61,211 nucleotides of DNA from Ignavibacteriota bacterium (GCA_013112585.1 JABFGH010000029.1:1-61211), one strand, 5' to 3'. Counted from the stretch's first letter, positions 1-8,705 are shown. Numbers and translations: made by a program. Notes: generated by a model not told the origin, from the letters alone.

Positions 1-2
1 CA

Positions 3-89
3 ATACAAGAAATAACCGGAAGATCGATGAAAGTAGTAAAAGAATATATTAAATTGTATTATGATCTAAATCCGGAAACAAATAAATAA
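3..89 (+). CDS. C-terminal end of an unidentified gene (partial)
   Basis: The third forward frame is open from the window edge to a TAA at 87-89 and gives 28 residues (including GRSMKVVKEYIKLY) with ordinary coding character. It is followed by a strong intrinsic terminator at 177-206, which supports a real transcription unit ending here. Too little is visible to name a family; the basic helical look would fit a DNA-binding or transposition-related protein, but that is only a guess. Confidence 0.45.
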   Translation: MQEITGRSMKVVKEYIKLYYDLNPETNK

Positions 90-176
90 AGGTAAATTTT
101 ACCAGGCGACAAATGTCGGTATTGTAAGTAATAAAAGTAAATGAACTAGCATTAATTTAGTACCGACCCATTTGAG

Positions 177-206
177 GGGACAGCAATTTTTGTTGTCCCT
201 TTTTTT
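177..206 (+). terminator. Intrinsic terminator after the partial left-edge gene
   Basis: GGGACAGCAA (177-186) pairs with TTGTTGTCCC (190-199), one G:T pair, with a 3-nt loop, followed directly by a run of T at 199-206. This is a textbook rho-independent terminator for transcription entering from the left edge. Confidence 0.85.
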
Positions 207-253
207 GTGTGAAAATTTAGAGAATAGTTTAAGATTGTTTAGGATTAGTCAAG

Positions 254-286
254 AAACCTCCGTGGTTTTGAAAACCTCGGAGGTTT
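254..286. repeat. 33-bp near-perfect palindrome
   Basis: AAACCTCCG (254-262) pairs with CGGAGGTTT (278-286), and the inner GGTTTT (264-269) pairs with AAAACC (271-276), with one T/T mismatch and a one-base centre. It lies 10 bp past the stop codon of the leftward T9SS gene. It could stabilise or end that transcript, but no T run follows on the minus strand, so a REP-like palindromic repeat is the safer reading. Confidence 0.6.
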
Positions 287-296
287 GGCTGAATTT

Positions 297-3152
297 TCAC
301 TTCAATAAAATCATCTTTTTAACAGAGATAAAATCTTCAGCTTTTAATTGATAAAAATAAACACCGCTTGCTAAATGTGATGCATTAAATTCTACTTTAT
401 AAGTTCCTTCATTCTGAATTTCATTTTTTAACTCACTGACTACTCTTCCTAAAATATCAAATAATTTTAAAGATACTTTACTTCGCTTCGGAATCGAATA
501 GCTGATTGTTGTTACAGGGTTAAACGGATTAGGATAGTTTTGGAATAAATTATAACTATTAACATTTAATTCACCATCATCAATTGAAGTCGGGAGATTA
601 AATATTCGGAGCGTGTCATAAACCGAGAGTCCTTTTTTTGTAAAAAGCATCAATGAATCTCCCCCGCGCGGAACATATGAACTGCTGTCTCCCGTAAACA
701 CAAGCCTCCATGAAGTTTGAGTTCCACTGCTGTTTGACATGAAGATGTTATCAAAGTAGGAAAGTGTATCTCTTCGAAAATCACCTACTTCCGAAAATGC
801 AAATTGGATTCGTTCTGTTGATTCACTCTTAGATTCAAAAATTTTAAAATTTAAATTATGTTTAGCAGGAACTGATAATCCGAATAGAGAAGATAGATTA
901 TTTGATGAATCATTGTATGAATCAGAGAATGTAATCATGTAGTCGAACGGTCTCGGATATCCGTTCACACTTGGGGAAGTAAAAAGTCCCATTTCAAAAT
1001 CTAAATTCTCTGCTCGATCAATATTCCAGCCGCTTCTGATAGTATCGACCTCAGTCGGGAAATCTTCAACATAAATTGCAAGCCCATCAAATATCTGTGA
1101 TTCACCTATGGAAGGAAGATACCCATCTACAACTTTGTATTCATTAAGCGTATTGTCATATACCGAAAAAACCTTATTCAAATTTGATAATGTATCATTA
1201 AAAGTTACGATATACTCATGATCGGTAAATTGATCAGGATCCACTGAAATAATTTTTATAAATGCGTCGGTGTTGTTTGAATAGTTTATATTATCGCCGG
1301 AAACATATTCCCTATCAGTATGCTTTTTTACTAAAGCAGATTCATAAACATAATTATTTACACCGTCATTAATTACAAATCTAAGTTTTAGTTCATCACT
1401 GTTTGGAAGAATATCAAGATTGATCAAAGTAGTTTGAACTGAGGTATCCGAATCTGTGCTGAAGGATTGACTAAAAATCCAGTTTGAATATTTACCATTT
1501 TTATAAAAAATATCTACATCAAGTTGAGCATCATCAGGATCGCCGGCAAAATATTCAATTTCAAATTCATTGCCGTTAACAGAACGGATGCTGTCTGAAA
1601 AAGAAAACTCTTCGTTCAAGATTTTTATAAATGGTTTTCCGTTAACCGAATTATTTATCATGAATGGGTGACTGTCCGAATAACCATATAACTCTCCCGA
1701 ATTATTTTTAATAAAGATTCTCAATAATCCAAAAGCACAATCCTCAAGTTGTTCTGTATTAAGCGAATGGTTTCCATTGTTAGGAATATCTCTTTCAACC
1801 GCACTCCATGTGTTGCCCAAATCAGGACTAAACCAAATTTCAACTTTGTTCAAAGAATCCGTTCCGCTCCATGTAATATTTTCAATTCCAGTAAGTGTTT
1901 TATGGTAATTTAATGAAGTCAATTCTATGTGATCAGATAGTGAAAGGATATCAAAGTTATTATTGTACAAAACTTCACTTAATTTTATTTTTTGAAGAAC
2001 ATCAAATCTATCTTGCCCAAAAGTTACAACTGAAACTATCCTTTTAGTTTCGCCGGAACTTAAATCAAAATAACCGCTGCCAAAAAGATAATCTCCATCT
2101 TCGCCTCTCGTATTGTAAGGAATGGAATCAGCATCCCATAAAACGCTGGAAGGAAAAGAATAACTTCCCGGTTCAACTCTTTGCCACATTTCTTCATCAT
2201 TGCTCATCAAAATATCGCCGGAAGGAACAAAATAATCAAAGCTTGCTATACCGGAATTATTGGGCGAAGAAATAATTGCTTCACCGAATTTCCCAATTTC
2301 ACCTACCCAATATGGATTAGCACTATTTCGTATATCATTATTAAAATCGTAAGAGTAGGCAAATTTTTCCCGTGGAAAGAATAATGTTGCATCATCATTC
2401 CATTCATCACCGTCACCGCCGATATAAGTCCCGGTTAAAGAGCCGAACACAACCTTGGTATAATCATAAATACTTTCATTTTTAATGTCGTAAATTTTAA
2501 ATAGTACATCTTTAAACATCGGATCATTTAATTGAACATATCTTACAAAAGTTTTTATACCATGCCCTTTAACATCAATATTATTTGAATCGGGCAAAAA
2601 ACCATAATTAACAAAAAACTCTTCATCATTAGCATCATCAATAACAAAGAAGGATTCTTCATCACCTACAAAAGTATTCGGTCCGTAAAGTCCATACCAA
2701 ACATTATCACCCCACTCCGGATGGTCGGGCCAATTTGTTGGCCAGGTGCTATTATCGCTGCCTATTGCAAATCCGGGATTATCTGAATTAAAATAACCAT
2801 CCACAGGTTCAAATCCCCAAAATTTTCCATTACCAAACTCCCCTCCTCCCGGACGATTAACCGGTGAGATAATAACCGAATGAATAGTATCAATAATTCC
2901 GTTATTGGTATAATCTTTTAGTGGCAGTTCTACACCAACAAATATGCTCATGTCTCCAGCGTACTGGTTGGGATTATGCATCCATGACAGACTCGGTCCG
3001 CTGTTGCGGGGCTGTGCAATTACTCCGTAATTTGAAATAATAGTTTTAATAGAATTAGCTTCTAAGGTCATTGATCTTCGATAATCAATACTGCTTTGAG
3101 CATGAAGTTGTAGAGAAATAAAAAGAGTGATTAAAAGTGTGAGAGATTTCAT
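297..3152 (-). CDS. Large secreted protein with T9SS C-terminal sorting domain
   Basis: A 951-residue exported protein. A hydrophobic signal peptide occupies about residues 1-19 (ending LHAQ). The C-terminus from about residue 868 is a type A type IX secretion sorting domain: NLFQNYPNPFNPVTTISYS, then FDILGRVV, LASGVYFYQL and a basic KKMILLK end. The sorting domain is cleaved by the T9SS and the cargo anchored or released at the cell surface. The middle looks like stacked Ig-like/beta-sandwich modules (for example ITWSGTDSLNKVEIWFSPD near residue 430), and the N-terminal part is rich in Asp/Gly/Trp. I recognise no catalytic motif, so the function is unknown. It is transcribed alone and no T9SS machinery gene is in the window. 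Confidence 0.85.
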   Translation of the reverse strand: MKSLTLLITLFISLQLHAQSSIDYRRSMTLEANSIKTIISNYGVIAQPRNSGPSLSWMHNPNQYAGDMSIFVGVELPLKDYTNNGIIDTIHSVIISPVNRPGGGEFGNGKFWGFEPVDGYFNSDNPGFAIGSDNSTWPTNWPDHPEWGDNVWYGLYGPNTFVGDEESFFVIDDANDEEFFVNYGFLPDSNNIDVKGHGIKTFVRYVQLNDPMFKDVLFKIYDIKNESIYDYTKVVFGSLTGTYIGGDGDEWNDDATLFFPREKFAYSYDFNNDIRNSANPYWVGEIGKFGEAIISSPNNSGIASFDYFVPSGDILMSNDEEMWQRVEPGSYSFPSSVLWDADSIPYNTRGEDGDYLFGSGYFDLSSGETKRIVSVVTFGQDRFDVLQKIKLSEVLYNNNFDILSLSDHIELTSLNYHKTLTGIENITWSGTDSLNKVEIWFSPDLGNTWSAVERDIPNNGNHSLNTEQLEDCAFGLLRIFIKNNSGELYGYSDSHPFMINNSVNGKPFIKILNEEFSFSDSIRSVNGNEFEIEYFAGDPDDAQLDVDIFYKNGKYSNWIFSQSFSTDSDTSVQTTLINLDILPNSDELKLRFVINDGVNNYVYESALVKKHTDREYVSGDNINYSNNTDAFIKIISVDPDQFTDHEYIVTFNDTLSNLNKVFSVYDNTLNEYKVVDGYLPSIGESQIFDGLAIYVEDFPTEVDTIRSGWNIDRAENLDFEMGLFTSPSVNGYPRPFDYMITFSDSYNDSSNNLSSLFGLSVPAKHNLNFKIFESKSESTERIQFAFSEVGDFRRDTLSYFDNIFMSNSSGTQTSWRLVFTGDSSSYVPRGGDSLMLFTKKGLSVYDTLRIFNLPTSIDDGELNVNSYNLFQNYPNPFNPVTTISYSIPKRSKVSLKLFDILGRVVSELKNEIQNEGTYKVEFNASHLASGVYFYQLKAEDFISVKKMILLK

Positions 3153-3831
3153 AAGAGCCCTGTAATTTTTTGCAAATTTTAGTACGGTAAAGACAGAACT
3201 TTGCCGAAAAGAAAATTATGATTTTTTCTGGTTAATAGCCAAGCAAAAACAAATACGGCTTAATAATGGAATGCATTTGGATCAACTATATCAAGGGAAA
3301 TCGGAACATCTGTCCTTTTTCATGGTCGTCAAGGACCACGAGTCGGAGGGAAAATTAAAAGTTATCCGGAAACAAAAAAAGGAAGGATTACAAACCCTTC
3401 CCTACAAAAATTAATTATACATCATAGTATAAATTAAACTCATACGGATGCGGCTGCAATGCTATCGGCTTTATCTCTTTTTCAAATTTTTAGCTTAGGG
3501 TTGTTGAGGACCATTCGACAATAAGTAGGTTAAGAAAATTTATTAAAATAACGACATATTTAATGGGGTTGCATTTATATTGTCCTTTTATTTATTGAAG
3601 ATTATTTGGATGTGCCCCATAATTAAACAATTCAAAACCATAGGATATTGACAAAGCTAAATATATAAACTACTTTTAAAAAGATAATATCATGCCTTAA
3701 GATTTTATTGGGCTTTGTATATTGTATGATATTAAAAAAGGGACCTAATGTTTAACTCAAATAAATTATCATTGATGTTATAAATCAGAAATGTGTTTGC
3801 ATAAAAAATAAACGCAGTGGAGATAATTATT
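3153..3831. other. Gene-free stretch containing the glnA tail copy
   Basis: Apart from the glnA tail copy at 3381-3486 I see no gene here. A possible promoter for the rightward pair is TGTGTTTG at 3793-3800 (one mismatch to the Bacteroidota minus-7 box TAnnTTTG) with a TTG 17 bp upstream. The motif AGGACCA occurs near 3330 and again near 3511, on both sides of the glnA copy; this may be chance. Confidence 0.4.
3381..3486 (-). pseudogene. Orphan duplicate of the glnA 3' end and its terminator
   Basis: This 106-bp stretch matches 6066-6171 (the real glnA end plus terminator) at 102 of 106 positions by hand alignment. On the minus strand it still reads an open glutamine synthetase tail ending [14 protein letters not shown] and a stop, differing from the resident tail by Q to K, M to I and F to Y. 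Similarity stops abruptly after the FEKE codons. The terminator copy here is weakened by a mismatch. The two copies are direct repeats flanking the genes at 3832-6062. See findings. Confidence 0.85.
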
Positions 3832-4569
3832 GTGAATAGTAATCGATGCTTCATACCTGGAATAAGGATTTTTCTCATTCTTATTTTTACTTCAGCTTTT
3901 GTAAAATCACAAACATTAAAAATATCCGTTGGCGGGATATATCAATTCCACTTGGGAGGAATAACGAATAAAGAACCTCACATTCAAAATCAATTGATAA
4001 CTAGTGAGCAAAGCCCGGCGATCTCGGATTTTTTTAGCAATAATGTCGGATGGAATTTTTCTCTTGGATTTAGAATTCCCTTAGCGGAAAATGGTGATGG
4101 AATTATTTTGGGTTTTGAATATGAGAGTATAGAATTATCCAATGAGAATCACAATATTAATTCCACTAGAATTCTTGGAAAAACCTTAGATATCAAAACC
4201 TACGCCCCGTTTATTGGTTACGGTTGGTTTTTTAATGACGGAAAAATATTTTTACACAATAGTTTTGGTTTGTCATTAAAAGATTATGGCGGCAAGAGCA
4301 ATTTTGGTTTATATGAGGTTAAGCATAACTACAAAAATGGCATATTCTTTAAAATAATAAGTGGAATTGATTTTGAAAGATTGGGTGATAGCCCTTTAAC
4401 TATTGGAGTTGGTGTCAAAATGGAATTTGGTTCAATTTCCAGGAGAGATGTAGAATATACCCTAAACGGTGAAAAAGTTGGCAGACTTATTCCAATTGGG
4501 GATAAACAATTACAAGACATACAATTATCACCCTTCATATCTATTAGCTATCAGTTGAATTTTTCTTGA
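3832..4569 (+). CDS. Predicted outer-membrane beta-barrel protein
   Basis: A 245-residue protein with a signal peptide (hydrophobic IRIFLILIFTSAFVKSQ) followed by alternating polar/hydrophobic strands rich in Gly and aromatics (SVGGIYQFHLGG, WNFSLGFRIPL, YAPFIGYGWFF) and a C-terminal strand ending SISYQLNFS. This is the pattern of small outer-membrane barrels of Bacteroidota. I place the start at GTG 3832 because GGAG lies 9 bp upstream; an in-frame GTG at 3817 would add five residues. The next gene follows at once, so the two are probably cotranscribed. The pair sits between direct repeats of the glnA tail, which suggests acquisition as a unit. Function unknown. Confidence 0.6.
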   Translation: MNSNRCFIPGIRIFLILIFTSAFVKSQTLKISVGGIYQFHLGGITNKEPHIQNQLITSEQSPAISDFFSNNVGWNFSLGFRIPLAENGDGIILGFEYESIELSNENHNINSTRILGKTLDIKTYAPFIGYGWFFNDGKIFLHNSFGLSLKDYGGKSNFGLYEVKHNYKNGIFFKIISGIDFERLGDSPLTIGVGVKMEFGSISRRDVEYTLNGEKVGRLIPIGDKQLQDIQLSPFISISYQLNFS

Positions 4570-4586
4570 GAAGCGAGGTAAATATT

Positions 4587-6062
4587 ATGAATTTTAGAAC
4601 TCTAACTTTTTTAATTGCAATCATATTTATTTACTCTTGTGAAGATGACCCAATAGGCTATTTGGGTTTACTAGATGTAGATAAACCATCTGTTGAAATA
4701 ATAAACATTAACAATGGTGATATCATATCAGATTCAACTTCTAATATTCAAACAATTGTCTCAGTCCAAGAAGTTTTCGGTATTAGAACTACATCATTAT
4801 TTCTTAATGGTGAATTATTTTCGACAAGTAGGGGTATGAAGTTAACATTTGAAATTCCAATAAGTAATTTTAATATAGATACTAACTATATTTATGCAAC
4901 AGCGCATGACCGTTCCGGAAATGAAGGAAAATCAAAAACGATAATGTTCTTATTCGAAAAATCAATTCAAGTTGTAAACCCACTTAATGATATAAATTTA
5001 ATTGATACTTCCTCAACAAACTCAGTAAATTTACTAAATGTTTTTCATGATAATAATTCTCCAAATAACCCATTGAATTATGAAATTATCTCTAATTCAA
5101 ATGAGGGTTTATTAGATTTGTACATTGAAAACGGCAGGTTATTTATCACTCCAAAAAAATATCTTAGCGGAATTTCAACTTTAGAAATAAAAGCATCGGC
5201 AAACGAACACCGTTTTAATGTTAGTGAATTTAATGTAACAGTTAATTTAGCAAAAGAAATAGTGCCAGTTCATCTTCCTGATCATAATTTCCGAAATGGG
5301 TTAATTTCAAAATATGGTTTTATTGATCTTGGAACAGATACAATTATTCAAGAACAAGCTCAAGAAATGGTTGATTTAGAATTAGTGGATTATTCAATTG
5401 GGAATCCGGCTGGCATTGAGGAATTTGTAAACTTAAAAAGATTGGATTTAAGTAGAAATAATTTTACTGATATTGACCTTACAAATAATTTGGATTTAAA
5501 TTTTATTAGAATTGATTGGTCTAACTTGGGGCAAATTAATATTTCTACTTTGTCTAAATTGGATTCCCTTTCAATTGAGTTCTCTAGTCTGATGGAAATT
5601 GATTTGTCAAACAATACTAGTCTAAAATACTTGAAACTAAGTGAAAATCAACTAAGCAGCCTCATACTAAAAAACAATATAGAACTAGAACGACTCGAAC
5701 TCGCAACATATTCAATTTCTAATATTGATTTAAGTTTTAACACGAAATTAAAAATTTTAGGAATTGGTTTATGTCAAATAAATCAGCTTGACTTAAGTCA
5801 AAATGTAGATCTCGAAACTTTATCTCTTTCAACAATGCCATTCTCAAATATTGATGTAACAAATAATAAAAAGTTAAAATCTATAAGTATACTTAATACT
5901 AATGTTTCACTTCTTGATTTAAGTTTAAATAACATGTTAGAAACTATTCGAGTCCTTAATAATCCAAATCTTTCAATTGTTTACGTTTGGCAATTGCCTT
6001 TGCCTAGCTATGTTAAAGTTTATAAAGATGGACACACTGAGTTGAAGTTGAAACCATATTAA
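4587..6062 (+). CDS. Surface lipoprotein with Ig-like and leucine-rich-repeat domains
   Basis: A 491-residue lipoprotein: hydrophobic N-terminus ending in the lipobox-like FIYSC, Cys about residue 18. An Ig-like module (PSVEIININNGD, then YIYATAHDRSGN) is followed by a cadherin-like stretch and a block of about nine 20-22-residue LRR units (LKRLDLSRNNFTDIDLTNN, LKYLKLSENQLSSLIL). The lead-in (VHLPDHNFRNGLISKYG, then LELVDYSIGNPAGIEEF) is the N-cap typical of Bacteroidota LRR proteins. Such proteins usually bind other proteins at the cell surface; the partner here is unknown. The start is ATG 4587, with GAGG 8 bp upstream; an in-frame TTG at 4566 overlaps the previous stop. The stop is 2 bp before the shared hairpin at 6065. 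Confidence 0.75.
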   Translation: MNFRTLTFLIAIIFIYSCEDDPIGYLGLLDVDKPSVEIININNGDIISDSTSNIQTIVSVQEVFGIRTTSLFLNGELFSTSRGMKLTFEIPISNFNIDTNYIYATAHDRSGNEGKSKTIMFLFEKSIQVVNPLNDINLIDTSSTNSVNLLNVFHDNNSPNNPLNYEIISNSNEGLLDLYIENGRLFITPKKYLSGISTLEIKASANEHRFNVSEFNVTVNLAKEIVPVHLPDHNFRNGLISKYGFIDLGTDTIIQEQAQEMVDLELVDYSIGNPAGIEEFVNLKRLDLSRNNFTDIDLTNNLDLNFIRIDWSNLGQINISTLSKLDSLSIEFSSLMEIDLSNNTSLKYLKLSENQLSSLILKNNIELERLELATYSISNIDLSFNTKLKILGIGLCQINQLDLSQNVDLETLSLSTMPFSNIDVTNNKKLKSISILNTNVSLLDLSLNNMLETIRVLNNPNLSIVYVWQLPLPSYVKVYKDGHTELKLKPY

Positions 6063-6064
6063 AA

Positions 6065-6087
6065 GGGAAGGGTTACAAACCCTTCCC
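6065..6087 (-). terminator. glnA terminator (stem shared by the convergent LRR gene)
   Basis: GGGAAGGGTT (6065-6074) pairs perfectly with AACCCTTCCC (6078-6087), a 10-bp stem with a 3-nt loop. On the minus strand it is followed by TTTTAATAT, a fair U tract. It lies between the convergent LRR gene and glnA, so it may end both transcripts. A degenerate copy sits at 3381-3402. Confidence 0.8.
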
Positions 6088-6171
6088 TACAAAAATTAAT
6101 TATACATCATAGTATAAATTAAACTCAAACGGATGCGGCTGCAATGCCATCGGCTGTATCTCTTTTTCAAA
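6066..6171 (-). repeat. Resident copy of the duplicated glnA 3' end
   Basis: This is the functional glnA tail (last 24 codons) plus spacer and most of the terminator. It is the direct-repeat partner of 3381-3486, which begins and ends at the matching positions. Confidence 0.85.
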
Positions 6172-7527
6172 CTTATAATTTATCCATGTTTGAATTACAT
6201 CTTCAGTAAACACATCACCCTTCAATAAAAATTCATGGTCATCTGCAAGAGCACGCAGAGCATTGCTCAATGATTCCGGAGTTGTTGGTACTCCCTGCAG
6301 TTCTTCCGGCTCCATATCATAAATATCTTTATCAAGCGGATCACCCGGATCAATTTTGTTTAGTATGCCGTCGAGTCCGGCAAGCATAATTGCTGAAAAA
6401 GCCAAGTATGGATTTGCTGATGGATCGGGACATCTAAACTCAACACGCTTTGTTTTAGGATTGTTCGAAAGCATCGGAATTCTAATCGCCGCACTTCTGT
6501 TGCTTTGAGAATATGCTAATCTTACGGGAGCCTCATAGCCGGGAACTAATCTTTTATACGAATTAGTTGTCGGGTTTGTTAAAGCAAGTAGTGCCGGTGC
6601 ATGTTTTATTATTCCGCCGATGTAATACAAAGCCATTTCACTTAAGCCCGCATAACCGCTGCCTGCAAATAGCGGCTTGCCTTTTTTCCATAAGCTGCTG
6701 TGTACATGCATACCGCTCCCGTTATCACCCTGAATTGGTTTAGGCATATAAGTAACGGTTTTACCATTTAGCTTTGCTGTGTTTTTTACAACGTACTTAA
6801 AAAGCAGCATTTGATCGGATGCCTTAAGCAACGGCTGATATCGTAAATCAATTTCACATTGTCCGCCGCTTGCAACTTCATGATGCTGTGCTTCAACATC
6901 AATTCCCATATCCATTAATCTTTCGCACATTTCATTACGCAGGTCATTTAACGAATCTGTCGGTGGAACTGGAAAGTATCCTTCCTTATAGCGGGGCTTG
7001 TACTGCAGGTTCGGCATTTCATCAGAACCTGTATTCCATCTTCCTTCCTTTGAATCAACAAAATAAAATGAGCTGTTTGGAGTTGAATCGAAACGAACAT
7101 CATCAAAAACAAAAAACTCAGCTTCGGGTCCAAAGTAAACAGTATCAGCTATACCGGTTGATTGCAAATATGCGAGAGCTTTTTGTGCAATGTTCCGCGG
7201 GCACCTTCCGTATTTTTCCATTGTTGCAGGTTCGTGTATATCGCAAATCAAACTGATTGTCGGAGATTTAATAAACGGGTCGAGGAACATTGTATCCGCA
7301 TCGGGAATCAGAAGCATATCACTTTCGTTAATTGCTTTCCAACCACGCATTGATGATCCGTCAAACCCAAATCCATTTTTGAATGAGTCTGCATCAAACT
7401 GATTTGCAGGTACAGTAAAGTGCTGCCACTGACCGGGGAAGTCCATGAATTTGAAATCTATAAATTTAATTTTATTTTTTTTAACATACTCCAATACTTT
7501 CTGTTCAGAAGTTTTTGGTACAGCCAT
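6100..7527 (-). CDS. glnA: Glutamine synthetase type I
   Basis: A 475-residue ATP-dependent ligase that makes glutamine from glutamate and ammonia, a cytoplasmic dodecamer in this family. Landmarks: [12 protein letters not shown] (52-63), metal-binding EAEFF (135-139), [12 protein letters not shown] (212-223), HVH in the ATP site (274-276), [13 protein letters not shown] (318-330), [10 protein letters not shown] (342-351) and [10 protein letters not shown] (361-370). [11 protein letters not shown] (from 399) carries Tyr403 at the position adenylylated in GSI-beta enzymes; whether it is modified here is unknown. The gene follows an Lrp-type regulator by 11 bp and is probably cotranscribed with it. 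Its 3' end exists twice in the window. Confidence 0.98.
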   Translation of the reverse strand: MAVPKTSEQKVLEYVKKNKIKFIDFKFMDFPGQWQHFTVPANQFDADSFKNGFGFDGSSMRGWKAINESDMLLIPDADTMFLDPFIKSPTISLICDIHEPATMEKYGRCPRNIAQKALAYLQSTGIADTVYFGPEAEFFVFDDVRFDSTPNSSFYFVDSKEGRWNTGSDEMPNLQYKPRYKEGYFPVPPTDSLNDLRNEMCERLMDMGIDVEAQHHEVASGGQCEIDLRYQPLLKASDQMLLFKYVVKNTAKLNGKTVTYMPKPIQGDNGSGMHVHSSLWKKGKPLFAGSGYAGLSEMALYYIGGIIKHAPALLALTNPTTNSYKRLVPGYEAPVRLAYSQSNRSAAIRIPMLSNNPKTKRVEFRCPDPSANPYLAFSAIMLAGLDGILNKIDPGDPLDKDIYDMEPEELQGVPTTPESLSNALRALADDHEFLLKGDVFTEDVIQTWINYKFEKEIQPMALQPHPFEFNLYYDV

Positions 7528-7538
7528 ATTACACTCCG

Positions 7539-7991
7539 CTATTTATTTATGTTTATTTTGGTTGTTTCTTTTATTGTAGATAAAACTAAGCTAGTAATTG
7601 TTCTTGTTACACCCTGCCACGATTGAATTTTACCGAGCAATTTTTCTAATGCAGCAGAATCTTTAACAATAGCTTTAAGCATGTGCGAGCCTTCACCGAG
7701 AACTGAATGGCATTCAACAATCTCCGGTATTTTATTCGCCTTAGCAATTAGGTTTTCATAATTTTTGGATGATGCGGTTACCACAGTTATAAAAGCCATA
7801 AGATCGTATCCGAATACTTTACGGTCGAGCTTGGTATAGTAGCCTTCAATAATTCCATGTTCCTCAAGTTTATTCAGCCTATCACTTAATGAGGGTAATG
7901 ATAATCCTACCTTCTCGGCAAGTACATTTCTTTTTGCTCTTCCATTTTCCTGAAGTAAATCTAATATTTTTAAGTCAATTGCATCTAACAT
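7539..7991 (-). CDS. Lrp/AsnC family transcriptional regulator
   Basis: A 150-residue regulator. The N-terminal winged helix-turn-helix (about 1-60) reads [27 protein letters not shown] in part, then a recognition helix [16 protein letters not shown]. The C-terminal RAM ligand-binding domain (about 65-145) includes [10 protein letters not shown] and [16 protein letters not shown]. Family members bind amino acids and act as dimers or octamers on DNA. Being the first gene of a two-gene unit with glnA suggests it controls nitrogen assimilation, possibly with glutamine as ligand; that is inference. An imperfect inverted repeat at 8067-8087 is a candidate operator. Confidence 0.92.
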   Translation of the reverse strand: MLDAIDLKILDLLQENGRAKRNVLAEKVGLSLPSLSDRLNKLEEHGIIEGYYTKLDRKVFGYDLMAFITVVTASSKNYENLIAKANKIPEIVECHSVLGEGSHMLKAIVKDSAALEKLLGKIQSWQGVTRTITSLVLSTIKETTKININK

Positions 7992-8066
7992 ATCTTACTT
8001 ATTAAGGTTATTTATTATTAATGGCTGAAAATATAAGGCGGCGGATTCAAAAATGCAAATTATTTT

Positions 8067-8087
8067 TGTGATTTTTTGTAAATCGCA
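8067..8087. promoter_or_regulatory. Inverted repeat upstream of lrp-glnA (candidate operator)
   Basis: TGTGATTT (8067-8074), 5-bp spacer, AAATCGCA (8080-8087); the half-sites match at 7 of 8 positions. The centre is about 86 bp upstream of the lrp start. AsnC/Lrp regulators often bind AT-rich imperfect palindromes near their own gene. It does not fit the CRP or FNR spacing. Inference only. Confidence 0.4.
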
Positions 8088-8140
8088 GTAAAAAGTAAGG
8101 CAGGTTGTGATATTGCTAACATTTGAATGGTTGATATTGT

Positions 8141-8208
8141 TGAATGGCTGAATGGCTGAATGGCTGAATGGCTGAATGGCTGAATGGCTGAATGGCTGAA
8201 TGGCTGAA
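8141..8208. repeat. 8-bp tandem repeat, 8 perfect copies
   Basis: TGAATGGC is repeated eight times without a mismatch (8141-8204), then a partial TGAA. The similar TTGAATGG/TTGATATTG just upstream looks like decayed units. It lies in the intergenic space upstream of lrp-glnA, about 150 bp from the lrp start. Perfect short units of this kind change copy number by replication slippage. Confidence 0.9.
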
Positions 8209-8277
8209 ATATATGAATCGTTAAAAGTAATGCAAGCATTAATTCCCTTTGCAAAAATATTGTATATCCAGGATTTC

Positions 8278-8527
8278 AACCCGAATTATGCATTAGAGTT
8301 AAATTTAGAATGCATGATTAAAATTGGTATTAAAATAGCACCGTCATTCCTGCCCGTCCGGCAGGCGGGTATGGCGGTGATTGAATTAAAAAACATTTAA
8401 AGGGCTTTAACCCGCCTTTGCCGGCAGGCAGTCCCAAAACCATTTGGGTTAAAACCCAGCATACTTGCTTCCCAATATTCACGGCGCTAAAGCACCGTGC
8501 AATTTATTCTATTTCATAATCCGGGAT
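8278..8527. repeat. MITE-like palindromic repeat, copy 1
   Basis: Imperfect terminal inverted repeats (AACCCGAATTATGCATTAGAG at 8278-8298 and its near complement at 8507-8527) enclose three palindromic modules: CACCGTCAT...CGGTG (8339-8379), AGGGCTTTAA...AAAACCC (8401-8457) and AATATTCACGGCGC...CACCGTGC (8474-8500). The same modules, in inverted order and orientation, occur at 52908-53136. The middle module here has an extra insert of about 22 bp that is itself palindromic (core TGCCGGCA). No coding capacity. Confidence 0.75.
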
Positions 8528-8677
8528 CAAATTAAAATTTATAAAAATTTCTTAACTCCCTAGAGTGTCAACTTTATAGAATTAGCGGGTATAAAATAAA
8601 TAATTACTACTTAGATGTAGCATAGAATGATGTAGGAAACGCAAATGAATATCGTTATTTAATCTAAAAAAATAATA

Positions 8678-8698
8678 GGCGGAAAAATATTATCCGCC
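8678..8698 (-). terminator. clpB terminator
   Basis: GGCGGA (8678-8683) pairs with TCCGCC (8693-8698). On the minus strand the stem is followed by TATTATTTTTTT. It sits 8 bp past the clpB stop codon, the right place and orientation for a rho-independent terminator. Confidence 0.75.
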
Positions 8699-8705
8699 CT
8701 AAAAT

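Noticed and set aside
3381-6171. An integrative element using glnA as attachment site
   Set aside because: The flanking repeats fit, but no integrase, relaxase or phage gene lies between them; kept only as one of two explanations.
8067-8087. CRP or FNR binding site
   Set aside because: TGTGA and TCGCA are 11 bp apart, not 6, and there is no TTGAT-N4-ATCAA pattern.
8141-8208. CRISPR array
   Set aside because: Units are 8 bp with no spacers, and no cas genes are in the window.
8200-8400. A 66-codon plus-strand reading frame and overlapping minus-strand frames around the tandem repeat
   Set aside because: They run through the 8-bp repeat or the palindromic element and owe their openness to repeat sequence; no coding character.
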